64,000 bases of DNA, taken from contig CP069395.1 in the NCBI GenBank assembly GCA_016887485.1, positions 115,737 through 179,736 on the forward strand, written 5' to 3'. The notes under the pieces are model-generated. The model ran no database searches. It was not told the DNA's origin and was given only the letters and a program-made list of their open reading frames with translations. This DNA is from Chloroflexota bacterium (GTDB lineage Bacteria; Chloroflexota; Anaerolineae; Anaerolineales; Anaerolineaceae). Positions 51,546-60,621 of this stretch are shown piece by piece; position 1 is the stretch's first letter; each line of letters starts with the position of its first letter. A program made the translations under genes and the position numbers.

Positions 51546-52589
51546 TTAATTCTTGGTGGGGTTTTTCAGCCCTGTGTCTAGCTTATTGCGCACTTCACGC
51601 TTGATTCGGGCGGCCAGACGATGCTTGTGATCGGCCAGGAACTGCTCAACGCCCTTCCGGTCATAGCGAATGGCACGGCGCAGGACCCAGGAGAGTGCTT
51701 TGACGATCATATCCTCGTGGTCATCCACCAACATGGCGGCATACTTCAACATCCGTTCCGAGTCGCCGTCTAGGTAGATTGTGCTTACCACCGCAATCCG
51801 CCGGTACCAAAAATCAGGGGAAATGATCCATTTTCCGATTAAATCGTCACTGATGACGCCTTGTTTCCAGGTTGGGCCGGAAATAAATTGAGAGAAGGTG
51901 TCTGCCGCAGCCCAGTGATTGATGTCTACGCTCAGCGCCTGAACCTTTTCAGGATTCAGCAGGGCAATCGTGCCCGGATGATAATAGATCAGTTCATAGG
52001 GGACGAAACGGTAGCCTTCTTCGAAAAAGAGGCGTTCAGCGATCTCCAATAGGGTCTCAGGTGGGGCTTTGCGGTAGAGGCGGGAATAATATTTCCGCAC
52101 ATTTCGGACATCATCCGTTCTGGAGCCAGGCGGAAGCAGGTCAAGGTGTTTGGCGATCGTGCGGGCGAACCATACCGGGGCGTAAATCTCCTGGCCGCCT
52201 TCCAAATTGAGAGCATTCGCATTCACCACGCTATCCGCATAGAGCTGCCAGGTCTTCAGCAAGCCATGTTCCACCGTTGCAAGCCAGATAACGCCTTCGT
52301 CATTGAATTCCTGTTCATCGGGGATCTGCAGATGAGAGCCGGTGGTCTGACCGATCAGGGCCACGCCGATTGGCAAGAGAACAATCCGACGAATGTAGAG
52401 CCGGTATTTGGGGAATTGCGTAAGGTAATCCCGCCAACCGGCAGCTATTCGCTGATAACCCTGCTCGGTATCCCCCGCCAGATCCACAAACGTGTGGTCT
52501 GGTGCCAGCAAGGCAGCCACGCCCTCGGCATTATTCTGGTTCACCTGTTGGACGAAATCAAGTACGACCTTTACTGGTTCAGGCAGCAT
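51546..52589 (-). CDS. NTF2-like plus AlkD-type DNA alkylation repair fusion
   Basis: 347 residues. The first 110 are NTF2/SnoaL-like (VVLDFVQQVNQNNAEGVAAL to EHGLLKTWQLYAD). The rest is an AlkD/HEAT-repeat domain: NVRKYYSRLYRKAPPE, DFWYRRIAVVSTIYLDG and EDMIVKALSWVLRRAIRYD, ending FLADHKHRLAARI. AlkD proteins excise N3/N7-alkyl bases without base flipping. The preferred ATG at 52589 has AGGAGG seven bases upstream. The fusion suggests that the NTF2 part binds a ligand or partner, which is unusual. Confidence 0.8.
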   Translation of the reverse strand: MLPEPVKVVLDFVQQVNQNNAEGVAALLAPDHTFVDLAGDTEQGYQRIAAGWRDYLTQFPKYRLYIRRIVLLPIGVALIGQTTGSHLQIPDEQEFNDEGVIWLATVEHGLLKTWQLYADSVVNANALNLEGGQEIYAPVWFARTIAKHLDLLPPGSRTDDVRNVRKYYSRLYRKAPPETLLEIAERLFFEEGYRFVPYELIYYHPGTIALLNPEKVQALSVDINHWAAADTFSQFISGPTWKQGVISDDLIGKWIISPDFWYRRIAVVSTIYLDGDSERMLKYAAMLVDDHEDMIVKALSWVLRRAIRYDRKGVEQFLADHKHRLAARIKREVRNKLDTGLKNPTKN

Positions 52590-52723
52590 GGTTTCACCTC
52601 CTGCAGCAATGCTAATCATATCACGAAACCATCTGAGTTTGTCTGGACAAGGGTAGGCACCTCCTTTTTACGGTGAGATGTGCTAGAATTTTTGGACTAA
52701 AGTTCAATAATTAAAGGAGACCT

Positions 52724-53905
52724 ATGAGTCGCAAGACGTTTATGATCATCCTTCGGATCGCAGCAATCATTATTCTGGCTGTGGTCTTAGTCCCGAAAAT
52801 TGTGGATTATCTCAATCAACCCGATGAGGAAGAAACGGTCATCGGATATAACTCGCAAACGGTCCCCGCGGTTGTTTCGGGTATCATCGAGGAAGGCGAG
52901 GTGACCCTGGGGGAGGTGACCCAGCCCTATCAGATTGTTGAAGTGGAAATCGAAGAAGGGGAGTATGCCGGGTTGTTTTATCAGATCGAATATGGCACCC
53001 GACAGATCCGCAATGAAATGATCCTCCTGGATGTGGGTGATAAATTGATGGTGACCGTCTCCACCATGCCCACCGGGGATGTTTCGGTTCAATTTACTGA
53101 CTTTTATCGCACGGATTCGCTGGTCTTGCTGCTGGCGATCTTCATTTTGGCCAGCGTGGTGATTAGCGGCTGGAAGGGCGTGCGCTCTGTACTGGGCATC
53201 CTGCTCAGCCTGGCAGTGATCATTTTGATCATCCTCCCGGGTATTCAGGAGGGTAAAGACCCCCTGATGATCAGTATCTTCGGCGCCTTTTTCTTTATGG
53301 CTTTTAGCCTCTACCTGGTCTATGGCTGGACGGTGAAGACCCACGCAGCGGTTCTGGGATCACTGGTGGCTTTGGTGATCACCGGCTTTTTAGCCTTTAT
53401 TTTCGTCAATCATGCCCGGCTGACGGGGTATGGGGATGAGAATATGTTTTATATTTCCCAACTCACCAACAACAACCTAAATGTACGCAGTTTGCTGCTG
53501 GCTGGGGTGCTGATTGGGACTCTAGGCGTGCTGGATGACCTGGTGATTTCTCAGGCGTCTGCGGTTTTTGAGCTCTTCCGCAACAACCCGGAATTAACCT
53601 TCAAGAAACTCTTCCGATCAGCGATGAATATTGGGCAGGATCACATCGCAGCCACGGTGAACACCCTTGTGCTGGCCTATGCCGGCGCGGCGCTGCCGAT
53701 GCTGCTGCTGTTTTCTTTCAGCAATGTCAATTTCACGATGGCGCTCAACCTGGAATTCATCGCCGAAGAGATCGTCCGCACAATGGTCGGTTCACTGGGG
53801 TTGTTCGCGGCGGTGCCCATTACAACGGCGCTCTCAGCCGGGATTGCGGTAAAATATCGCAATTTCGGGAAATTTAAGACCTATTTAGGGCCGCTGAACG
53901 AGTAA
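52724..53905 (+). CDS. YibE/F-family membrane protein
   Basis: 393 residues. A first helix is followed by an extracytoplasmic domain rich in Glu (EVEIEEGEYAGLFYQIEYGT), then seven helices with the family stretch GVLIGTLGVLDDLVISQASAV and FRNNPELTFKKLFRSAMNIG. YibE/F proteins are proposed transporters in Gram-positive and anaerobic bacteria but lack a known substrate. AAAGGAG is upstream; a strong terminator follows. Confidence 0.9.
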   Translation: MSRKTFMIILRIAAIIILAVVLVPKIVDYLNQPDEEETVIGYNSQTVPAVVSGIIEEGEVTLGEVTQPYQIVEVEIEEGEYAGLFYQIEYGTRQIRNEMILLDVGDKLMVTVSTMPTGDVSVQFTDFYRTDSLVLLLAIFILASVVISGWKGVRSVLGILLSLAVIILIILPGIQEGKDPLMISIFGAFFFMAFSLYLVYGWTVKTHAAVLGSLVALVITGFLAFIFVNHARLTGYGDENMFYISQLTNNNLNVRSLLLAGVLIGTLGVLDDLVISQASAVFELFRNNPELTFKKLFRSAMNIGQDHIAATVNTLVLAYAGAALPMLLLFSFSNVNFTMALNLEFIAEEIVRTMVGSLGLFAAVPITTALSAGIAVKYRNFGKFKTYLGPLNE

Positions 53906-53914
53906 TTAAAATCA

Positions 53915-53939
53915 AAATGGCTGGGTTTCCCAGCCATTT
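53915..53939. terminator. Terminator after yibE/F gene
   Basis: AAATGGCTGGG, TTT, CCCAGCCATTT is a perfect 11-bp stem, followed by GTTGTTT. Confidence 0.8.
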
Positions 53940-53944
53940 GTTGT

Positions 53945-54250
53945 TTAATTGAGGGCATATGCTTGGTTGGGGTTGTCTTTGGTGATTAGATTGATTGTGG
54001 CGAGGTCCAATCCCCGGGACTGCAGGTTTGGGATCAGGTCATTGGCCAGGGCCGAATAGCCTCGAATGCCGGTTTCAGAGATGACACTGGGAGAGCCGGG
54101 TTCAAATATCCCGGCACCCTGTGGAAGCAGGATGTGTTCCGGTAGACCATTACCCAACAGACTTTCAATTCCATTCATTATGTGGGTCCGGTAGATTGCA
54201 GGGGGGCCGGGCAGTCGGTTTCGATATAAGCGCCCTGATAATCCATTTGG
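53945..54250 (-). pseudogene. Phosphotriesterase-family C-terminal remnant
   Basis: The 78 residues before the stop (MNGIESLLGNGLPEHILL, then GAGIFEPGSPSV, GIRGYSALANDLIPNL and ITKDNPNQAYAL) match the C-terminal part of the phosphotriesterase/lactonase family. The active-site SHDAG there reads LPQGAG, so the metal-ligand Asp is lost. In a different frame just upstream lies QGAYIETD, the family GAYIEFD segment, which shows a frameshift. The N-terminal half is absent. The open frame continuing to 54475 is not a real protein. Confidence 0.5.
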
Positions 54251-54411
54251 GATCCTTGTGATGTTTCTGCTCAGAAAAGGTAGTCGAAATACACACTTGT
54301 GATAATCGACATTTAACACCCCTGGGAGTCCATGATGGCCTGCATACCCTTTACCAACCCCCTTAGGGATGATACGATTGGTGAATTCTATACAAAGTAA
54401 CAGGAGAACAT

Positions 54412-55614
54412 ATGCATTATTCCAATGCCGCAATCCAATCTGAGCGGCGGAACGAGCGTTTGAAATTTGGCACATACGGCGTTAGTTTTATTTCTCTGGG
54501 CTTGGCATTGGCCGCCCTGGGTCCCATGCTGCCTTCACTGGCTGAAAACCTGGGGGTAACAATCGGCAAGATCAGCTTTGTGTTGACCGTCAGCAATCTG
54601 GGTTACTTGATCGGTTCAGCGGGCGGGGGGCGTCTTTATGATCGCCTCAAAGGGCACCGATTGATGTCTCTGGCCCTGATATTGATGATCGTCAGCGCTA
54701 TCCTGGCGCCGTTGATGACCAATTTTTATCTCCTCTTGCTGGTTTTTCTCATTTTTGGCTTTGGTAATGGGTTGGTGGATGTCGGCGGGAATGTGAATTT
54801 GCTTTGGGTGTTCCAGTCTCGGGTGGGGCCGTATATGAATGCCCTCCACTTCTTCTTTGGCGTAGGGGCTTTTCTGGCTCCGATCATCCTGAATTATGTG
54901 ATGACCCTGACTAATGGGGCGATCACCTGGCCCTTCTGGATCCTGGCGATCCTTTTTTTGCCTGGGTTACTGGGATTAAACATTCTGCCTTCACCGGAAA
55001 ATCCTGAAGCGGGGGAGGAAACCGAATCGGCTCAGAAGCCCGATACAGGTCTGGTCATTTTGATTATGGCGCTGTTCTTCCTGTATATTTCGGTCGAGGC
55101 AGGTTATGGCAGTTGGGTCTTTACCTATGTCACCCGACTGGGGATTGCCAATGACACCGTCGCATCTTATATCAATTCCGCCTATTGGGGCGCGCTGACC
55201 CTTGGACGCCTGATCGCCATCCCGCTTTCACGCAAGATCAAGCCGGGCACCTTATTGGTGGGCAATTACGTTCTGGCGATTATTATCCTGGTGATGTGGA
55301 TGATCTGGCCTGTTTCGCCCTGGATGCTCTGGATTGGTTCAGCAGGCTTGGGGTTGGCCCTGGCTTCAGTTTTCCCCACATTGCTAGCCCTGGGGGAGAC
55401 CCGGATGAAGGTTACCGGTGCAGTCACGGGGCTGTTCTTTTTCGGCAGCAGTCTGGGGGGCACAATTATTCCCACTCTATTGGGGTTGATTTTTGACAAG
55501 GTGGGTAGTTACCATATGATCCTGACCTTATTTGGCCTGGCTTGTGCGGGCTTTGCTGTGTTGGTGTTGACCTTGTTGGCCTCGAAACGAGTAGGTGAGA
55601 AGAAAAGAATTTAG
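54412..55614 (+). CDS. MFS transporter (sugar/Mfsd4-like)
   Basis: 400 residues with 12 helices. YGVSFISLGLALAALGPMLP and RLYDRLKGHRLMSLALIL start the first half; DVGGNVNLLWVF and LTLGRLIAIPLSRKI are typical of the FucP/Mfsd4-like sugar branch. CAGGAG is six bases before the ATG. It may import a sugar used by one of the catabolic modules; no operon partner is evident. Confidence 0.88.
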   Translation: MHYSNAAIQSERRNERLKFGTYGVSFISLGLALAALGPMLPSLAENLGVTIGKISFVLTVSNLGYLIGSAGGGRLYDRLKGHRLMSLALILMIVSAILAPLMTNFYLLLLVFLIFGFGNGLVDVGGNVNLLWVFQSRVGPYMNALHFFFGVGAFLAPIILNYVMTLTNGAITWPFWILAILFLPGLLGLNILPSPENPEAGEETESAQKPDTGLVILIMALFFLYISVEAGYGSWVFTYVTRLGIANDTVASYINSAYWGALTLGRLIAIPLSRKIKPGTLLVGNYVLAIIILVMWMIWPVSPWMLWIGSAGLGLALASVFPTLLALGETRMKVTGAVTGLFFFGSSLGGTIIPTLLGLIFDKVGSYHMILTLFGLACAGFAVLVLTLLASKRVGEKKRI

Positions 55615-55930
55615 TACGAAAAAGCAGTGGGAGGTTATTGTTTCCTCCCTCTAAAAGAGGGATTATTAAAGTAGAAAATACAGACAACTAGCAGGTGCAT
55701 GTGGGTTGCGGGGCTTTTTTGGGGGTGGAGGTTGAGAGACCTGATATCAGTAGTTGGAGAGTAATGCAATGTTAATAACCGCAAGGTATCGAATAAAAAC
55801 TCCTTGCCTCTTGATTCAAAATATAGGTAGACAAAGAGGAGGATTGAGCCCAGAATCCTATGTAGTATAGTGATAGCCTGTTACAACCTTTGTAAATCTT
55901 TGTTTGTAAGAAAACTTATTTTTTTGTAAG
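55615..55930. other. Gap without genes
   Basis: Holds only a weak terminator-like hairpin (CCCTCT/AGAGGG at 55647-55661). Otherwise I see nothing that can be supported; composition turns AT-rich towards the right. Confidence 0.5.
55647..55661 (+). terminator. Weak terminator of MFS gene
   Basis: CCCTCT, AAA, AGAGGG followed by ATTATT; short stem. Confidence 0.4.
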
Positions 55931-56572
55931 TTACAAATAGTATAAGGTTATTGCAGAAACGATATTGGCAATAAAATGAGAAAGCGCACTTATCCAAGCA
56001 TTGTTTGTTTTTTCGAATATTATCCCGTAAACCAGGCTGTTGAAAAAAATAAACAATAGGTCAAAAATCACAATGGAAAAGTTTCCATCTGTCAAGTGGC
56101 CCATCGAAAATAAGATGGAGGTAATTATTATTGTTGGAATGGCGGGCAAAAATGATCTTATTTGTTTTTGAAAGAAAGCACGCCAGGCAATTTCTTCACC
56201 TAAAGCAAAAATCGCTAGTTGGATAATCAATAAACCTATGGAAGAAACTGAAAGAATTGATGAACTTCGTGCGATTATGTGATCCTCATACCCTGGTAAG
56301 AAAATTTTTGCCAAAATATCAGCAGCAAAATTTATAACTAGAGGGAGTAAAATCCATAACCATATTTTTAGATTTTTTAAATTTTTTCCTATTGATCTTA
56401 TTTCTAATCCAACATCTTGAAATGATTTTTTTTCAATAATTTTAAAGATAAAAAAGAAAGAAAGACCTAGTAAAATGGATAATCCGGATGTTGAAACCCC
56501 AAAAACATTTCCAAATGTAATAATTACCATCAATACCAATACAGCAATCTTTACTACTTTGTGTGTTTTCAT
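55931..56572 (-). CDS. CPBP-family intramembrane protease, AT-rich
   Basis: 213 residues with about six helices. The three active-site motifs are present: GEEIAWRAFFQKQ, ILFSMGHLTDGN and LSHFIANIV. The gene is far more AT-rich than most of the window and uses AT-ending codons, so recent acquisition is likely. It lies in an AT-rich island with no other genes. Distantly related to the protein at 18053. Confidence 0.85.
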   Translation of the reverse strand: MKTHKVVKIAVLVLMVIITFGNVFGVSTSGLSILLGLSFFFIFKIIEKKSFQDVGLEIRSIGKNLKNLKIWLWILLPLVINFAADILAKIFLPGYEDHIIARSSSILSVSSIGLLIIQLAIFALGEEIAWRAFFQKQIRSFLPAIPTIIITSILFSMGHLTDGNFSIVIFDLLFIFFNSLVYGIIFEKTNNAWISALSHFIANIVSAITLYYL

Positions 56573-57140
56573 TTGTATAAACGCTCACTAGATTTATTAA
56601 TTCAATATTACTTTAAATAATTTAAAATAATTCCAAGGTTCAAAGCGCAACATTTTCGAAAAAAACCATATCAGTAAAATGCGATAAACGAAATGATACA
56701 CCTAACTATTTTAATTTCCATTGGACATATGTCATGATTATTACCTAGAAATGATCCAAAGAGGATCTCTTATTACAATGATGGGTCCATGTAATCCCAA
56801 TCAAAATTATCATAAAGGCTGATCAATCAGAGGCATTTTTAGAGCAGTTTTTTTTTGGAAAGTATGTAGTTTATGTATGCTTTAATGGCGTTTTTTCTTA
56901 ACTTACACGCTACTGTTGAGTTGGCTTTCCCTTCAATTATTTCTTATCATGGCTGAGAGAGGAATGTGAGATAGAAATCACTGTCAGGGTGAAGGCAAGA
57001 CCTGGCTTTGATGACTAGTTTCTTTCCCTTATAGAATGGAGTGTATTCCAAAAGGCGTTCATAAAAATAAATGAGCCTTGTGTTTTAAATGAATAGATTC
57101 CATAAGTGGAAAAGCCGTTATTTTGAATGCCATGAACTTA
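56573..57140. other. AT-rich gap without genes
   Basis: No credible frame, RNA or terminator was recognised in about 570 bases. It could be a decayed insertion accompanying the AT-rich CPBP gene. Confidence 0.5.
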
Positions 57141-57971
57141 CTAATTCTTCAAAAACAAAATCCCGATGGTGTTTGGTCCGCAATGGCTGCCGATGGTTGA
57201 GCCGGCCACTGTGATGAGAACATCCTTGATATCAGCCATTGACTTCAGCTTCTCAGCCAGGTAGTCGGCATCCTCCGGGCAGCCTGAGTGGGTGACGAAA
57301 ACGCGGGTTAGGTCCACGTTTGGCAAGTCATTTTTGAAGCCGGACAGTAGCTCATTAAGCGCTTTCTGGCGTGAGCCGCGAACCTTATCCCGCACGCCTA
57401 AAGTGCCATCCGGTCGGACGTTGATGATCGGTCGGATCTTGAGCATTGACCCGAAGATCGCCTGCAGTGCAGTGCAGCGACCGCCCTTATACAGGTAGTC
57501 CATCGTGTCGATTACAAAGGCGGTCCGAACCTTATCCCGTGAGGCCAAAACTTCAGTCGTGATCTCATCTGCATCCAGCCCGGCATCACGGAGATCAGCG
57601 GCCTTGAGCGCTAACAGGCCGATCCCCGTGGAGAGGTTGAGTGAGTCAATCAGGTGGATATCACCCCGGTTCATTTGATCTTTGGCCAGTTCGGCGTTCG
57701 CCATCGTGGCAGAAAGCTGGGATGAAAGGCCGATGTAAATTACGGGCTCAGGCTCGGAAAAGAAATCAATGAATTCCTGCACTGAGGGCGCTGCGGTTTT
57801 TGGCAGTTCCCCCGTTTGATCCACACTGGAAAACAGGAAATCCAGGGTCAGATCATCATCAAAATGATCCTCACCTTTGACCAAAACGTGCAGAGGAACA
57901 GAACCGATCCCATGCGCGTTGAGGAGTGGCTGGCCAAGATCGGCACAGCTATCCGTTTTTATGGATATCAT
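57141..57971 (-). CDS. DegV-family fatty-acid-binding protein
   Basis: 276 residues of the DegV/FakB family: SIKTDSCADLGQPLLNAHG at the start, PKTAAPSVQEFIDFF, IGLSSQLSATMANAEL, and the C-terminal VFVTHSGCPEDADYLAEKL, ending SHCGPNTIGILF. FakB-type proteins bind fatty acids for a kinase partner. No FakA kinase lies nearby. Confidence 0.92.
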   Translation of the reverse strand: MISIKTDSCADLGQPLLNAHGIGSVPLHVLVKGEDHFDDDLTLDFLFSSVDQTGELPKTAAPSVQEFIDFFSEPEPVIYIGLSSQLSATMANAELAKDQMNRGDIHLIDSLNLSTGIGLLALKAADLRDAGLDADEITTEVLASRDKVRTAFVIDTMDYLYKGGRCTALQAIFGSMLKIRPIINVRPDGTLGVRDKVRGSRQKALNELLSGFKNDLPNVDLTRVFVTHSGCPEDADYLAEKLKSMADIKDVLITVAGSTIGSHCGPNTIGILFLKN

Positions 57972-58106
57972 GATGACCTCATCTATAAATTAATCGAATA
58001 AAGATCGTTCAAATGATGAGGTCATTATAGCATGAGGGCGAATTTGGATAATATGTCAGGAATCATTCAAAAAAAGGTCTTTTCATCAAGTTTTTTCATA
58101 TTGGTG

Positions 58107-58140
58107 CAATAAAAAAGGGCTGCCAATTTTGGCAGCCCTT
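58107..58140 (-). terminator. Terminator of the phn operon
   Basis: AAGGGCTGCCAA, TT, TTGGCAGCCCTT forms a 12-bp stem followed on the minus strand by TTTTATTG. Confidence 0.85.
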
Positions 58141-58161
58141 GTAGTCAACTAATGTCCAGAA

Positions 58162-59721
58162 CTAAACGAAGCGCTCACGAATCTCAGCGCTGACGTAGTC
58201 CAGGATCGCCACTGTGACGGCGATGAACCAGACGGCAATACCCGCTGCCCGGTAATCCAGGTTGCGGATCCACTGGACAAGCAGGTAGCCAATACCACCG
58301 CCGCCGACCATACCGATGATGGTGGACATACGGATGTTGACATCCCAGCGGTAGATCGTGAAGGACACGAAAGGTGGGATCACCTGCGGCACCACGGCGT
58401 ACATGACAATCTGGAACCAGTTGGCGCCGGTGGCTTGAACAGCCTCAATCGGGCCATTATCGATGGATTCGATGGCCTCAGAATAGAGTTTACCGAGGGC
58501 GGCGATTGAGTGTACCGTCAGGGCCAGGATCCCGGCCCAGGGGCCGAGTCCCACGATGATTACAGCCAAAACAGCCCAGATCAGCGGCTCGATGGACCGG
58601 ATGATGTTGAGCACCCCTCGCACGAGGTAGTAGATACCCAAAGTGAACACATTCGCGCTCATCAGGTTCCGAGCTGCCAGGAAGCTGACCGGCAGAGCTA
58701 AAATAATGCCAAAGAAGGTGGCCATCATGCCAATGAAGATGGTTTCAATCATCTTTTCGATAGCGAGTTTTAGCTCTTCACTAAACACCCATTCATCTAG
58801 GACTGTTGTTTGGCGTCCCTGCAGTTCCCACTCAGAACCGCCTGCCATATAGGATTCAGGGATGGTCCGATAAGGCCAGTTGATTGTGACTTCAAATTCG
58901 CCGTTTTCATCCGGCATTACAATCACAATTTCGCTGTCCTGACGCTGCCGGAAGTCTGACCCGGTGGGATCACGCCACCAAATTTCAACCTCGACACCGG
59001 GTAGGAATCTATAGCCACGGACATTCAATTCAGTCCCCAAGTGGACGATTGTTTCACCGCTTTCTAGGTCCTCCTGTGTGCTGAAATCACCACATGTCGG
59101 ATCTACGATCAGGTAAGGACCTTCCTCAGTTGGTGTGTTTGGCTCAGGCACAGAGCCGTCTGGGCAGGGGCTGATCATTATTAAGCTGCCCATCTGTTCA
59201 TCCTCAAGGAAGGTGATCGCACGCGACCAGGGCCATAGAACTTTGGAGAGCGCAGGGATAGCATCGTCAAACTGCGTGACAAGTGCATAAAAATCAATCT
59301 CACCGATCTGCCAACCGATAAAGAAGAATACCAGCAGCAGGGCGATAAAAACCATAAATGGTTTTCGAGTTTCATGACCCTTGCGGGAATTCACTGCAAC
59401 TTTATAGGCATCATAGATATTGTAAAGGTAAAGAATGACGATCAGGATCGTGATCAGAAGCATGACCGGATCCAGATGGAAGGCTTTCTTGATGATGGCG
59501 ATAGCGCCGGTGTCGCGCGGGGCGGCATCTCGGAAACGCCAAACCATCAACCCAACAATGGATGCGAAGCTGAAGAAAAGGATCACACCGCGGCGTACCA
59601 TGCGGGAGAATGCCTGACCAAGGCCAGGGATGATCGCCGAAAGGATGGCTGCAACTGCAGGAGAAACCAGGCCAGGTTTAAATTCTTTTTCTTGATATGC
59701 GGGTTTACGTCGTACTTTCAT
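58162..59721 (-). CDS. phnE: Phosphonate/phosphite ABC permease PhnE with long N-terminal extension
   Basis: 519 residues, about twice the usual PhnE length. Residues 315-515 are the canonical permease (MIETIFIGMMATFFGIILAL, EAVQATGANWFQIVMYAVVP and IIGMVGGGGIGYLLVQWIRN). The N-terminal 315 are unusual: a TM2-like start (VAAILSAIIPGLGQAFS), further helices at about 45-63, 85-103 and 120-137, then an extracytoplasmic segment. That segment has a Cys pair (Cys186, Cys210) and an Ig-like stretch at 222-300. It overlaps phnC by four bases. Confidence 0.88.
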   Translation of the reverse strand: MKVRRKPAYQEKEFKPGLVSPAVAAILSAIIPGLGQAFSRMVRRGVILFFSFASIVGLMVWRFRDAAPRDTGAIAIIKKAFHLDPVMLLITILIVILYLYNIYDAYKVAVNSRKGHETRKPFMVFIALLLVFFFIGWQIGEIDFYALVTQFDDAIPALSKVLWPWSRAITFLEDEQMGSLIMISPCPDGSVPEPNTPTEEGPYLIVDPTCGDFSTQEDLESGETIVHLGTELNVRGYRFLPGVEVEIWWRDPTGSDFRQRQDSEIVIVMPDENGEFEVTINWPYRTIPESYMAGGSEWELQGRQTTVLDEWVFSEELKLAIEKMIETIFIGMMATFFGIILALPVSFLAARNLMSANVFTLGIYYLVRGVLNIIRSIEPLIWAVLAVIIVGLGPWAGILALTVHSIAALGKLYSEAIESIDNGPIEAVQATGANWFQIVMYAVVPQVIPPFVSFTIYRWDVNIRMSTIIGMVGGGGIGYLLVQWIRNLDYRAAGIAVWFIAVTVAILDYVSAEIRERFV

Positions 59722-60524
59722 GCCTGACCTCCTTCCGTTTCAATATTACCTTCGAGGTTACCCCCGCCAATGCGTTCGGCATCTTCACCGTAGATTCTCT
59801 TGAATTCTTCGTTGGTCATATTGGCGATATCTTTCTTTGTGCCCTGATAAACCAATTTGCCCTGGCGTAAGCCGATCACGGAAGTGGAATATCGCTGGAC
59901 GAGGTCCAGATAGTGCAGGCTGCACATGATTGTCAGGTTATCTTCCCTATTGAGCATTTCAAGATGTTCCAGAATGGAATGGGCCAACACGGGATCTAGG
60001 CTGGCAACAGGTTCGTCAGCAAGCATCAGTTCCGGATCCTGCATCAGGGCCCGACAAATGCCGACACGCTGCTGTTGACCGCCGGAGAGTTCCCGGGCAG
60101 CTTTATGCGCCTGGTCCTCGATATCCATCCTTTTCAGGACCTGCCAGGCTTTGTCACGATCTTCTTTGGGGAAACGGTGGATCATAGTTGGCCAGGTTTT
60201 GTTATACCCTAACCGGCCGGTGAGGATATTGGTGAGGACAGTGGAGCGTTCCACAAGGTTAAAGTGCTGGAAAACCATGCCAATCTTGCGACGGGCTTGC
60301 CGAAGCTCATCACCTTCGAGTTTTGCCAAATCCACGCCATTCCAGAGGATTTCTCCATCCGTTGGGTCAATCAGACGGTTGATGCATCGTAATAGTGTGG
60401 ACTTGCCAGAACCAGAGAGGCCGATAACAATCAAGAATTCACCATCGGGAACGGTGAAGCTGACGTCATCTAGGGCTAAGGTCCCGTCTTCATATATTTT
60501 CGTCAAATTTCGAATTTCGAGCAT
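59718..60524 (-). CDS. phnC: Phosphonate/phosphite ABC ATP-binding protein
   Basis: 268 residues. Walker A GLSGSGKST (35-43), signature ELSGGQQQRVGICRAL, Walker B LMLADEPVASLDP and TIMCSLHYLDLV as the switch-His region are all present. PhnC-type proteins energise uptake of phosphonates, phosphite or phosphate esters. It lies between phnD and phnE and overlaps phnE by four bases. Confidence 0.93.
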   Translation of the reverse strand: MLEIRNLTKIYEDGTLALDDVSFTVPDGEFLIVIGLSGSGKSTLLRCINRLIDPTDGEILWNGVDLAKLEGDELRQARRKIGMVFQHFNLVERSTVLTNILTGRLGYNKTWPTMIHRFPKEDRDKAWQVLKRMDIEDQAHKAARELSGGQQQRVGICRALMQDPELMLADEPVASLDPVLAHSILEHLEMLNREDNLTIMCSLHYLDLVQRYSTSVIGLRQGKLVYQGTKKDIANMTNEEFKRIYGEDAERIGGGNLEGNIETEGGQA

Positions 60525-60566
60525 AAGGCTAAATTCCTTGAACTAAATAAACCCCTATTAATTCAG

Positions 60567-60596
60567 AAAAGGGGGCTGGGTTTCCAGCCCCCTTTT
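60567..60596 (-). terminator. Intercistronic hairpin between phnD and phnC
   Basis: AAAAGGGGGCTGG, loop GTTT, CCAGCCCCCTTTT. On the minus strand the stem ends in TTTT and then AT-rich sequence, so it can terminate or attenuate between phnD and phnC and protect phnD mRNA. Confidence 0.75.
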
Positions 60597-60621
60597 GTTG
60601 GATATTACCTATACGATGATA

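Noticed and set aside
53945..54475. 176-residue minus-strand frame as an intact gene
   Set aside because: Only its C-terminal half has family similarity, upstream similarity switches frame, and there is no good start.
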